DNA of 64,000 bases. Origin: Streptomyces lasiicapitis. GTDB lineage: Bacteria; Actinomycetota; Actinomycetes; Streptomycetales; Streptomycetaceae. Position 1 is the first letter of the stretch. Every line of letters starts with the position of its first letter. Positions 40,650 to 48,287 of this stretch are shown here, piece by piece. Both the position numbers and the translations under genes were made by a program. The stretch covers positions 312,584 through 376,583 of the forward strand of contig NZ_BMNG01000004.1 in assembly GCF_014646335.1 (NCBI RefSeq), in the 5' to 3' direction. The notes under the pieces were generated by a model that was not told where the DNA came from, made no database searches, and was given only the letters and a program-made list of their open reading frames with translations.

Positions 40650-41882
40650 ATGAACGGGAAGGCTGCCACCCGGGGTGAGGCACATCTGTCCGCGCGTACG
40701 CGTCTGGAGCGGGGGCGGACCGCGCTCGGCCCCGCCCTCGAACTCGTGCACACCGGGCGCGCCCCCACCCGAGCCGTCCTCACCGCGGAGCTGGGTGTCA
40801 CGCGGGCCACGGCCGGTGCCGTCGCCGCGGAGCTGGAGGCGCTCGGCCTGATCCGCATCGACGCCAAGCCGAGCGCGGCCGCGGGCTCGCAGGGCCGGCC
40901 CTCGCACCGGCTGTCGGTCGCGGAGACCGGTCCTGTCGCGCTGGCGGCACAGGTGCACGCCGACGGTTTCCGGGCGGCGCTCGTCGGGCTCGGCGGCCGG
41001 ATCGTCGCCACCGCGCCCGGCTGCGAGACCATCGACGCCGACCCGGCGCAGGTGCTCGGCTCGGTCATCGAGGCGGGCGCGCAGCTCCTGCGCGAGACCG
41101 GCAGGCGGTGTGTGGGCGCGGGCCTCGCCGTGCCCTCGGCCGTCGCCGAGCCGGAGGGCACCGCCCTCAACCCGCTGCACCTGGCGTGGCCCGCGGGCGC
41201 GCAGGTCCGGGAGATCTTCGCGGACTGCGTACGGAACGCGGGCATCGAGGGCCCGGCGTTCACCGGCAACGACGTGAACCTCGCGGCGCTCGCCGAGCAC
41301 CGGCACGGCGCCGGGCGCGGGGCGCGGGACCTGCTGTGCGTGGCGACCGGGCACCGGGGCGTCGGCGGCGCCCTCGTCCTCGACGGGCGGCTGCACACGG
41401 GCAGTTCGGGCCTCGCCCTCGAAGTCGGGCACCTCACCGTGCACCCGGAGGGCCGCCCCTGCTACTGCGGCAGCCGCGGCTGCCTGGACGTGGAGACGGA
41501 CCCGCTGGCCTTCCTGACGGCGGTGGGCGTGGAGCCGGGACCGGAGGGCCTCCTCGTGCAGGCCCGCGCGCTGCTGGCCGAGCGGTACGCCGACCCGGCG
41601 GTCCGGATCGCGGCCGAGGCGCTGATCGACCGCCTCGGCCTGGGGCTCGCGGGCTTGGTGAACATCCTCAACCCCGACCGCATCATCCTCGGCGGCCTGC
41701 ACCGGTCCCTGCTGGAGGCCGACCACGAGCGGCTGTGCGCCGTCGTCGCGGACCGCAGCCTGTGGGGCCGCAGCGGCGGCGTCCCGATCCTGGCCTGCAC
41801 CCTGGACCACAACAGCCTGGTGGGGGCCGCCGAGCTGGCCTGGCAGCCGGTGCTCGACGACCCCCTGGGGGCGCTGGGTTAA
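40650..41882 (+). CDS. ROK-family transcriptional repressor
   Basis: 410 residues. The N-terminal winged helix is at ~20-85 (GPALELVHTGRAPTRAVLTA, ELGVTRATAGAVAAELEALG), followed by the ROK sugar-binding/kinase-like fold: FTGNDVNLAALAEHRHGAGR, GVGGALVLDG, LEVGHLTVHPEG and the zinc cluster CYCGSRGCLDVE. The phosphate loop DxGGTK of true kinases is absent (it has LAAQVHADGFRAALVGLGGR), so this is a NagC/XylR-type regulator, not an enzyme. Divergent from the MFS transporter, its probable target. GGGAGA precedes the ATG. Confidence 0.92.
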   Translation: MNGKAATRGEAHLSARTRLERGRTALGPALELVHTGRAPTRAVLTAELGVTRATAGAVAAELEALGLIRIDAKPSAAAGSQGRPSHRLSVAETGPVALAAQVHADGFRAALVGLGGRIVATAPGCETIDADPAQVLGSVIEAGAQLLRETGRRCVGAGLAVPSAVAEPEGTALNPLHLAWPAGAQVREIFADCVRNAGIEGPAFTGNDVNLAALAEHRHGAGRGARDLLCVATGHRGVGGALVLDGRLHTGSSGLALEVGHLTVHPEGRPCYCGSRGCLDVETDPLAFLTAVGVEPGPEGLLVQARALLAERYADPAVRIAAEALIDRLGLGLAGLVNILNPDRIILGGLHRSLLEADHERLCAVVADRSLWGRSGGVPILACTLDHNSLVGAAELAWQPVLDDPLGALG

Positions 41883-41905
41883 GCCGCTGGGTCGGCCGCC
41901 GCGGG

Positions 41906-43105
41906 TCAGCCGACCTCGACGGGCTCCCGTACGGCGGCGGGGGAGTCTGCCGGGGTCACGGTGTCCGCCGCGCGCCGCCTCAAGTCCGGTACGAGGGACA
42001 GCAGTCCGAGGACCGCGAGGCCGGCGCCGATCCACAGCGGCGCGCGCAGTCCGTAGGCGTCGATGGCCGGTCCGCCGAGGGAGGTGGCGATGATGATGCC
42101 GCCCGTGATGAACGACGAGTGGACGCTGTTGACCAGGGCGCCGGTGTTGCCCACGCGCTGCACGCGGGTCACCATCGCCGGGTTCATGGTGACGCCGACC
42201 AGGCCGATGCCCAGCATCATCACCACGGCGCCGACGGGCAGGTCGGCGAGGAGCGCGAAGCCGACCAGGAACCCGAAGTTCAGGATCAGGCCGGTGACCA
42301 GGACCGGCAGCGTGTGCCGGTCGGCGAGGCGCCCGACGATGGTGTTGCCGATGAGCGTGGCCGCGCCGTAGGCGACGAGCAGCAGCGGCACGGTGCCGGT
42401 GGCGAAGCCGGTGACCTCGGTGAGGATCGGGTTGAGGTAGCTGAACGCCGCGAACGTCGCACCGATCACGAAGGTGCTGGTGGTGAGGGTGAGCCACAGC
42501 CGGGGGCTCCTGAAGGCGCCGAGTTCCTCGCGCAGCGACCCCGCCTCGTCCCCGGCGTGCTCGACGCGCGGTACGCCGACGAAGGTGGCCACGGCCGCGA
42601 GCACCGTCAGGACGGTGATGGCCCAGAACGCCGCGCGCCAGCCCAGGTGTTCACCGACGACGGTGGCCAGCGGAAGGCCGAGGAGCGTACCGAGCATCAG
42701 GCCGTTGAGCGCCACGGCGACGGCACGGCCGCGTATCTCCGGGCGGGTGAGCCGGGTCGCCATGGAGATGCCCACGCCGAAGAATGCCTGCGAGGCGACA
42801 CCGGTGACGACGCGCGCCACGAGCATCGTCCAGTAGTCCGGCGCGAGCGCTGCGAGCACATTGCCGCCGAGGAAGATGCCGAACAGCACCATCAGGGCCC
42901 GCTTCTGCGGGAGTTTCAGCAGGGCGACCGTCAGGAACGGCCCGCCGAAGGCCATCGCCACGGCGAAGGCGGTGATCAGATAGCCGATCTCCGGAATCGT
43001 GGCGTCGAGCCCTTCGGACATCTGCGGCATGAGTCCGGCGACGACGAACTCGCTGGTCACCATGGCGAAGATGCCTAGGGCCAGGACGTATACGGCGCGG
43101 GGCAT
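41906..43105 (-). CDS. MFS transporter, DHA1 (12-helix) type
   Basis: 399 residues from ATG 43105 with AAGGAG upstream. DHA1/AraJ-like: ALGIFAMVTSEFVVAGLMPQ, helix 4-5 region ARVVTGVASQAFFGVGISMA, GRAVAVALNGLMLGTLLGLP and twelve helices. Predicted drug or sugar exporter. An imperfect inverted repeat (43154-43172) lies 49 bases before the start. The TetR gene just upstream on the same strand may regulate it and the divergent flavoprotein gene. Confidence 0.9.
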   Translation of the reverse strand: MPRAVYVLALGIFAMVTSEFVVAGLMPQMSEGLDATIPEIGYLITAFAVAMAFGGPFLTVALLKLPQKRALMVLFGIFLGGNVLAALAPDYWTMLVARVVTGVASQAFFGVGISMATRLTRPEIRGRAVAVALNGLMLGTLLGLPLATVVGEHLGWRAAFWAITVLTVLAAVATFVGVPRVEHAGDEAGSLREELGAFRSPRLWLTLTTSTFVIGATFAAFSYLNPILTEVTGFATGTVPLLLVAYGAATLIGNTIVGRLADRHTLPVLVTGLILNFGFLVGFALLADLPVGAVVMMLGIGLVGVTMNPAMVTRVQRVGNTGALVNSVHSSFITGGIIIATSLGGPAIDAYGLRAPLWIGAGLAVLGLLSLVPDLRRRAADTVTPADSPAAVREPVEVG

Positions 43106-43153
43106 GGTGCTGCTCCTTGGGGAGAGTGGGGAGGGGTGGGGACGTGGTTCGAA

Positions 43154-43172
43154 GTATTGGATAGGCCAGTAC
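43154..43172. promoter_or_regulatory. 7-5-7 inverted repeat before the DHA1 transporter
   Basis: GTATTGG (43154-43160), ATAGG, CCAGTAC (43166-43172), one mismatch, in a locally AT-rich stretch. Placed where a repressor would block transcription of the transporter; the neighbouring TetR protein is the nearest candidate. Confidence 0.5.
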
Positions 43173-43264
43173 AAAATATGGGCATGGCTGATCGTGATGG
43201 CGGCAGGGGTTTCCACGACCGTGGGGCTACTGGGGCTACTGGGGCGTGCCGGGAGCGGTGACGG

Positions 43265-43864
43265 TCAGGGGCGCAGGGCGTCCAGGGCGGTGTCCGCGAT
43301 GGACTCCAGGACCGCGCGGCCCGCGCCCGCCTGGGCGGAGACGCGCATCCCGCCGATGGTGGCGTTGATGAACCGCGCGAGGGTGTCGGGGTCGCGGCCG
43401 GTGGTGACCGTGCCGTCGCGCCGCCCCGCTTCGAGGGCGACGCGCAGCAGGCCGAGCCGGAAGTCGAGGTCGCGCTCGACCAGCGCGGCCGCCTCCGGGT
43501 CGCGCCGGGCCAGCTCCACGACCGTGTTGACGGTGAGGCAGCCGATGCTGCGCTCGTCGTCCTCGCGGTAGTCGAACTCGGTGTCGACGATCCGCGCGAA
43601 CAGGGCGCGGATTCGCTCCAGGCCGGGGCGTTCGGCGTCCTCCAGGATCTCCGCCTGGGGCACGCTCATCACGTCGATGTAGCGGGCCAGGGCCCGCCGG
43701 AACAGGTCGTGCTTGCTGGTGAACGTGTTGTAGATGCTGCTGCGGCCCAGTCCGGTGGCTTCGCACAGATCCTGGGTCGAGGTGGCCTCGTAGCCATTCG
43801 CCCAGAAGGCGCGCATCGCCGCGTCCAGGGCCCGTTCCTCGTCGAATGTGCGCGGTCGGGCCAT
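43265..43864 (-). CDS. TetR-family regulator
   Basis: 199 residues from ATG 43864. N-terminal helix-turn-helix: TFDEERALDAAMRAFWANGY, EATSTQDLCEATGLGRSSIY, NTFTSKHDLFRRAL; C-terminal TetR_C ligand domain (FDYREDDERSIGCLTVNTVV). It lies between the DHA1 transporter (same strand) and the divergent thioredoxin-reductase-like gene. The 120-base divergent gap contains a GTTGC-N7-GCAAC repeat (about 43913-43930) and AATAC/GTATT words that could be its own operator. Confidence 0.92.
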   Translation of the reverse strand: MARPRTFDEERALDAAMRAFWANGYEATSTQDLCEATGLGRSSIYNTFTSKHDLFRRALARYIDVMSVPQAEILEDAERPGLERIRALFARIVDTEFDYREDDERSIGCLTVNTVVELARRDPEAAALVERDLDFRLGLLRVALEAGRRDGTVTTGRDPDTLARFINATIGGMRVSAQAGAGRAVLESIADTALDALRP

Positions 43865-43984
43865 GTCCGTAACCGTAGCGGTTTTGGAACGGGCAATGCA
43901 ATACGGGAGATCTGTTGCTGTTCCGGCAACTGTATTTGCCCGCACCGTGACCTGTGGCGCATGGTCGTCGTGGAGGTGTTGGAC

Positions 43985-44983
43985 ATGAACGCTCAGAACG
44001 ATCAGTTGGTGGACAGTTACGACGTCGTGGTCATCGGCGGCGGTGCCGCGGGGCTCAACGGTGCGCTGATGCTGGCCCGGTCGCGGCGGTCGGTGGTGGT
44101 GATCGACGCGGGCGCTCCGCGCAACGCCCCGGCCGAGGGGGTGCACGGGCTGCTCGGGCGGGAGGGGATGCCGCCCGCCGAGTTGCTGGAGCGGGGGCGG
44201 GCGGAGGTTCGGGGGTACGGCGGGCAGGTGGTGCCGGGGGAGGTCGGCTCCGTGACCCGGGCCGAGGGCGACTCGACGACGCGCGACGCGGTCGGGTTCG
44301 TGGTGGAACTGGCCGACGGCCGTACGGTGCGTGCGCGTCGGGTGCTTGTCGCCACCGGCCTGGTCGACGAGCTGCCCGACGTGCCAGGCCTGCGCGAGCG
44401 GTGGGGGCGGGACGTGCTGCACTGCCCGTACTGCCACGGCTGGGAGGTGCGGGACCAGGCCATCGGAGTGCTGTCGTCCGGGCCCATGTCCGTGCACCAG
44501 ACGCTGCTCCTGCGCCAGTTGAGCGACGACATCACGTTCTTCACGCACACCATGGAACCGCCGACCGCCGAGGAGGCGGAGCAGCTGGCGGCCCGCGACA
44601 TCCGCGTCGTGGACGGCGAGGTGGCGTCCCTGGAGATCGTGGACGACCGCCTCGTGGGCGTGCGGATGGCCGACGGCAGCGTGGTGAGCAGGGAGGCGGT
44701 GGCTGTCGCGCCGCGGCTGGTGGCGCGCGTCGGCTTCCTCAAGGCGCTCGGCCTGGAGGCGGTGCCGCATCCCGTGGGCGAGTACGTGCCGTGCGACGCG
44801 ACGGGTCGTACGGATGAGCCCGGCGTCTGGATCGCGGGCAACGCGACCGACCTGTCCGCGCAGGTCGGCTCCGCCGCGGCGGCGGGCGCGTTCGCGGCGG
44901 CGCAGATCAACGCCGATCTGGTGGCCGCGGAGACGCGCACGGCTGTGGCTGCGCGGCGTGGGGCCGGGGTGGTGGAGGGGTAG
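43985..44983 (+). CDS. Thioredoxin-reductase-like FAD/NAD(P) oxidoreductase
   Basis: 332 residues from ATG 43985 with GGAGG at 43972-43976. FAD motif VVVIGGGAAGLNGALMLARS, the ATG motif VLVATGLVDELPDVPG, the redox-type LHCPYCHGWE (CxxC) and a final WIAGNATDLSAQVGSAAAAG. The NAD(P) site, normally GxGxxA/G, is here GVLSSGPMSVHQTLLL, degenerate. That fits the gliotoxin/holomycin-type dithiol-oxidase and related ferredoxin-like groups more than true TrxB. Might oxidise a small dithiol or act on a drug; substrate unknown. Divergent from the TetR regulator, its likely controller. 39-bp tandem repeats follow its stop. Confidence 0.87.
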   Translation: MNAQNDQLVDSYDVVVIGGGAAGLNGALMLARSRRSVVVIDAGAPRNAPAEGVHGLLGREGMPPAELLERGRAEVRGYGGQVVPGEVGSVTRAEGDSTTRDAVGFVVELADGRTVRARRVLVATGLVDELPDVPGLRERWGRDVLHCPYCHGWEVRDQAIGVLSSGPMSVHQTLLLRQLSDDITFFTHTMEPPTAEEAEQLAARDIRVVDGEVASLEIVDDRLVGVRMADGSVVSREAVAVAPRLVARVGFLKALGLEAVPHPVGEYVPCDATGRTDEPGVWIAGNATDLSAQVGSAAAAGAFAAAQINADLVAAETRTAVAARRGAGVVEG

Positions 44984-45004
44984 GGCGCGTGCGGCTCAGG
45001 GGGC

Positions 45005-45142
45005 TGCGTACGTCTCACAGGGCGGTGCGTACGTCTCCGGGGGTGAGGCGCGCGTCCAGGGTGATGCGTACGTCTCCGGGGGTGAGGCGCGCGTCCAGGG
45101 CGATGCGTACGTCTCCCGGTGTCAGGCCCGCGTCCCCCAGGC
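45005..45142. repeat. 39-bp tandem repeats between the flavoprotein and phosphotriesterase genes
   Basis: TGCGTACGTCTC starts at 45005, 45026, 45065 and 45104. Copies at 45026-45064 and 45065-45103 are nearly identical 39-mers, 45104-45142 is a diverged third copy and 45005-45025 a partial one. The unit is 13 codons long; on the minus strand it would read TPGDVRIALDARL repeatedly to a stop. The phosphotriesterase reading frame ends before reaching it. Confidence 0.85.
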
Positions 45143-45147
45143 CGTCT

Positions 45148-46104
45148 TCACGTCGGCCACGCCACCGCGAACGCCCGCCCCGCGTTGACCGTGACCATCC
45201 GGTCCGCCAGCTCCTCGCCCACGGCGCGTGCCAGCCGGGGCCGCACCCGGCGCAGCAAGTACGGCATCCCTGGGCCGCCGTTCACGGACCGCGCCGCGGC
45301 CGTCGTCGTGTCGCCGCCCAGGAGAAGCTGGTCGCTGTGACCGGCCTCGGCGAGGGCGCGCACCGCGTCCGGCATGCGCCAGTCCGTGGCGTGGTGCGCG
45401 CGTGACGGTCCGTCAAAGGCGAGCCAGGCGCCCGCCGCTGCGGCCTCACGGTGTACGTCGAGGTCGGGGGCGCGGTTCAGATGGCCGAGGATCACCTTGC
45501 CGGGCGGTACCCCCAACTCGCCGCAGAGCAGGTCGAGTACGTCGAGCACGCCCGTGCCGAGCTCCAGGTGCACGGCGATCGGCGCGCCCGTCGCGCGGTG
45601 CGCCCCGGCGGCCGCCGTCATCGTCCAGTGGGCGTGCGCGTCCAGGCCGTGGAAGCCGCCCGCGACCTTGATGAGTCCGGCCCGCACCCCGCTGTCGCCG
45701 ATGCCCTGAGTGAGCTCGCGGACGAACAGCGCGTCCAGGCCTTCGGCGCGCAAGGCGCTCAGCAACTCCGGGGTGTAGTGCACGGCTTGGTGCAGTCCCG
45801 TGGCCGCCACGATCCGGACGCCCGACGTGCGTGCGAGCCCCGGCAGCTCGACGGCTCGCCGCCCCATCCCGTACGGCGTCCACTGCACCACGCTCTGCCC
45901 GCCCGCCGCACGGAACGCGGCCAGCTCGCGCGCGGCGGCCTCCACGGAGTCCAGTTCCTGCCCCGGGAGTTGAGGGCTCGTCAGGAAGAGGTGGTCGTGC
46001 GCGTCGCAGACCCCCAGCTCGCCGGGGGCGACGTCACCGAGGACCGTCCGGACGACCTGCACGCCCTGCTCGGGGTGCCCGCTCTGCTCGTCGGCGCTCA
46101 CCAC
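45148..46104 (-). CDS. Phosphotriesterase-family metal-dependent hydrolase
   Basis: 318 residues from GTG 46104. Amidohydrolase TIM barrel with the phosphotriesterase ligand set: VCDAHDHLFL (HxH), GLIKVAGGFHGL (Lys to be carbamylated), PIAVHLELGTG (His), VILGHLNRAP (His) and LLLGGDTTT (Asp). Family members include lactonases and phosphotriesterases; a lactone is the more usual natural substrate. The start overlaps the end of the DUF4865 gene by seven bases, placing it last in a four-gene minus-strand cluster headed by a TetR regulator and a cupin. The set looks like a small catabolic or detoxification module. Confidence 0.87.
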   Translation of the reverse strand: MVSADEQSGHPEQGVQVVRTVLGDVAPGELGVCDAHDHLFLTSPQLPGQELDSVEAAARELAAFRAAGGQSVVQWTPYGMGRRAVELPGLARTSGVRIVAATGLHQAVHYTPELLSALRAEGLDALFVRELTQGIGDSGVRAGLIKVAGGFHGLDAHAHWTMTAAAGAHRATGAPIAVHLELGTGVLDVLDLLCGELGVPPGKVILGHLNRAPDLDVHREAAAAGAWLAFDGPSRAHHATDWRMPDAVRALAEAGHSDQLLLGGDTTTAAARSVNGGPGMPYLLRRVRPRLARAVGEELADRMVTVNAGRAFAVAWPT

Positions 46105-46682
46105 GCCCTCCCGCGCCCGAGGAGCCCCAACTCCGGCGAGGAGAAGTGCAGCACCTGGAACACCTCACCGGCGGCCTTCGGCGTCTCGTCGGCCCACAGT
46201 GAGAACGTCACCGCCTCCCAGTGCCGCGGGTCGACCGCGACGACGACGCCGACGGACCCGTCGAGGTCCGCCAACGACCGGGCCTCCGCGAGCAGTTCGT
46301 CGGCGAGGTCACCGTTCCGCGTGCCCTCGGGCACGGGCCTGAGATGCCGTACGGCGGCCACCGGCCGGGCGCCCACGGCAGCCCCGTCCTCGTACCCCAG
46401 CGCCATCCAGTGCTGCACCACCGGCCGCCCGAAGTCCTCGGACAGCCCCTGGAACCCGGGACCCCAGAGGAAGGAGTTGAGGCCCTCGGGGGTGTTCCAG
46501 AGGTAGAACGGCGCGTACTGGTTCACCGGCGAACCGCCGACCCCGCGCTCCCGCATCAGGTACGCCTTGAACCCCAACCCCGGGAACGCGTCGAGGAGAT
46601 GGCCCTTCGTGGCCACGCGTTCGCGGATGACGCCCATGTCGTAGTCGGCGGGCAGACTGATCTCGTACTGCTTGGCATGCAT
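46098..46682 (-). CDS. DUF4865 family protein
   Basis: 194 residues from ATG 46682 (CTGGAG box upstream). Begins HAKQYEISLPADYDMGVIRE and has the family block YAPFYLWNTPEGLNSFLWGP and RPVVQHWMALGYEDG. No signal or membrane segment. DUF4865 proteins resemble dimeric alpha-beta barrel (ABM-like) small proteins and are commonly found beside TetR regulators, cupins or short-chain enzymes, but no activity is known. Seven-base overlap with the phosphotriesterase gene suggests coupled translation and a shared pathway. Confidence 0.85.
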   Translation of the reverse strand: MHAKQYEISLPADYDMGVIRERVATKGHLLDAFPGLGFKAYLMRERGVGGSPVNQYAPFYLWNTPEGLNSFLWGPGFQGLSEDFGRPVVQHWMALGYEDGAAVGARPVAAVRHLRPVPEGTRNGDLADELLAEARSLADLDGSVGVVVAVDPRHWEAVTFSLWADETPKAAGEVFQVLHFSSPELGLLGRGRAW

Positions 46683-46736
46683 GCGTGGCTCCAGGGTCAG
46701 CGCAACGAAGGCAAGGGAAGCTGGCGGGGCGAGGGG

Positions 46737-47135
46737 TCAGGCGTCGGGGTACGCCGTGTCGGCGACCAGTTCCTCCCACACGGCCGTCGTGCCGTCGTCC
46801 GCCGCCTCGACGACGGCGAGGTGCGTCATGAACGTGCGCGGCGCGGCACCGTGCCAGTGCCGTTCGCCCGGCTCGATCCACACGGTGTCGCCCGCCCTGA
46901 TCGGCTCGACGGGGCCGCCGTCGCGCTGCACGAACCCCTCGCCCTCGGTGACGTGCAGGACCTGCCCGTGCGGGTGGCGGTGCCAGGCGGTGTGGGCGCC
47001 GGGGGCGAAGTGGACGCTGAACATCCGTAGCCGGGAAGCCGGTTGGGGGCCCGCGATCTCGTCGAGCCAGACCGTGCCGGTGAAGTGTGCGGCGAGGCCC
47101 TGCGCGCTGGCGGGGCGGGTGCGGGTGATGTGCAC
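46737..47135 (-). CDS. Small cupin (mandelonitrile lyase-like fold)
   Basis: 132 residues. Cupin motif 1 is VHFAPGAHTAWHRHPHGQVL (two or three metal His and the Glu at VTEGEG), motif 2 is PGERHWHGAAPRTFMTHLAV. The N-terminal FTGTVWLDEI resembles the group that includes bacterial manganese-dependent (R)-mandelonitrile lyases and carboxymuconolactone-type cupins. Substrate unknown. Same direction as the DUF4865 gene, 54 bases upstream of it. Confidence 0.85.
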   Translation of the reverse strand: MHITRTRPASAQGLAAHFTGTVWLDEIAGPQPASRLRMFSVHFAPGAHTAWHRHPHGQVLHVTEGEGFVQRDGGPVEPIRAGDTVWIEPGERHWHGAAPRTFMTHLAVVEAADDGTTAVWEELVADTAYPDA

Positions 47136-47211
47136 GACGTTCCTTGAGGCGAAGGGGGCGAGCGGAGGGTGAGGGGGCAGCCGGTCGGAGGCGAGGCTTC
47201 AGAAGGGCCGG

Positions 47212-47772
47212 TCAGGGGCGAGGCTCCAGAAGGGCCAGCAACCCCCGCACCCCCGCCTCGAACGCCTCCGGCGACCCCGTCGCACGAGCCAGGACATAGC
47301 CGCCCTGCACGGTCGCGACGATCGCCGACGCGATCTCGCCCGCGTCCAGCGAAGCGCTGAACTCGCCCCGGTCCACGCCCTCTTGGACGATCCCCGCGAG
47401 CCGCTCGCGCAGCCACTGGAGGGTCTCGGTGACCGGCTCCCGCAGCTCGTCGCTGGCGATGACGTCCGGGTCCATCGTGAGCCGCCCGACCGGGCAGCCG
47501 CGCAGCACGTCGCGCTCGCGCAGCAGATACGACGCCACACGGTCGTACGCCGGACCGTCACCGGCGAGCGTCGCCTCCGCGGTGGCGCGCATCTCCAGCG
47601 CCGTACGCCGGATCGCCGCGAGCGCGAGGTCCGGCTTGCCGCTGAAGTGGTGGTACATGCTGCCCTGCCCTGCGCCCGCGTGCTGCTGGATGGCCTTGGG
47701 GCTCGTACCGACGTAACCCCGCTCCCACAGCAGCTCGCGCGTGGACTCGATCAGACGCTCCGGAGTGCTCAT
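47212..47772 (-). CDS. TetR-family regulator of the cupin/DUF4865/phosphotriesterase operon
   Basis: 186 residues from ATG 47772. Helix-turn-helix: LIESTRELLWERGYVGTSPK, AIQQHAGAGQGSMYHHFSGK, PDLALAAIRRTALEMRA; C-terminal domain of the TetR_C_16/LmrA-YxaF type (GCPVGRLTMDPDVI with the conserved Cys-Pro). A near-perfect palindrome (47780-47801) lies seven bases before the start, so the protein probably represses its own transcript and with it the three downstream enzyme genes. Confidence 0.92.
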   Translation of the reverse strand: MSTPERLIESTRELLWERGYVGTSPKAIQQHAGAGQGSMYHHFSGKPDLALAAIRRTALEMRATAEATLAGDGPAYDRVASYLLRERDVLRGCPVGRLTMDPDVIASDELREPVTETLQWLRERLAGIVQEGVDRGEFSASLDAGEIASAIVATVQGGYVLARATGSPEAFEAGVRGLLALLEPRP

Positions 47773-47779
47773 GCCTCGA

Positions 47780-47801
47780 CTGTACATACTAATAGGTACA
47801 G
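47780..47801. promoter_or_regulatory. TetR operator
   Basis: CTGTAC (47780-47785) and GTACAG (47796-47801) flank a ten-base AT-rich centre (ATACTAATAG), giving an imperfect 22-bp palindrome with the TACT/ATAG inner steps common in TetR sites, just upstream of the TetR start codon. Confidence 0.75.
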
Positions 47802-47874
47802 AGGTCCAGGCGAGGGCCTGCCAAGGGGTCCACCGACGTCGGCCCGCGCCGAAGAAGCAGCCGCCCCCACCCCA

Positions 47875-47894
47875 CGTACTCCCCGGGAGGTACA
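47875..47894. promoter_or_regulatory. GTACTCC...GGTAC element upstream of the SHOCT-ABC operon
   Basis: CGTACTCC (47875-47882) followed by CCGG and GAGGTACA (47887-47894). The left arm is identical to the repeat at 31948 before the second two-component operon; the right arm differs by a shuffled G/T. It lies 94 bases before the first gene. Confidence 0.5.
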
Positions 47895-47987
47895 CGCACT
47901 GCCGCTGGCCGTACGACGACTTCGCACCCCGCCGCGAGGAGTCTCGAAAGCGACGAGAACCAGCCGCTTTCCGAGGAGATGGACACC

Positions 47988-48287
47988 ATGCACACTCTGG
48001 CTTTCGACGGTGGACCCGGCCCGTGGATCCTGTTCTTCCCGCTGATCTGGGCAGCCGTCGTCATCGGCGTCGTGACCTTCCTGCGCCGCACGGTGTGGCG
48101 CGGCCGGCGCGGGCCCTGGCGAGCGGCCGGTGGCGGTGACGACAAGTCGCCGATCACCGTGCTCGGCCACCGCTTCGCCACCGGCGAGATCGACGAAGAG
48201 GAGTACTGGCGCCGACTGAGCGTCCTCAACGAGGAGTTCGGCCACATGCCGAAGGACACGCGGGGCACGAAGGGCGGCCGGGCATGA
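47988..48287 (+). CDS. Small membrane protein with SHOCT domain
   Basis: 99 residues from ATG 47988, chosen because AGGAG (47974-47978) lies nine bases before it, while the ATG at 47979 abuts it. One membrane helix (~12-32, PWILFFPLIWAAVVIGVVTF), a basic stretch (RRTVWRGRRGPW), then a C-terminal SHOCT motif (ITVLGHRFATGEIDEEEYWR RL). SHOCT modules are short oligomerisation or tethering helices. It overlaps the ATPase gene by ATGA, so the product is probably an accessory part of the exporter or its membrane sensor. Confidence 0.82.
   Translation: MHTLAFDGGPGPWILFFPLIWAAVVIGVVTFLRRTVWRGRRGPWRAAGGGDDKSPITVLGHRFATGEIDEEEYWRRLSVLNEEFGHMPKDTRGTKGGRA

Noticed and set aside
45005..45142. 39-bp repeats considered as a CRISPR array
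   Set aside because: The units are contiguous with no unique spacers and no cas genes are present.
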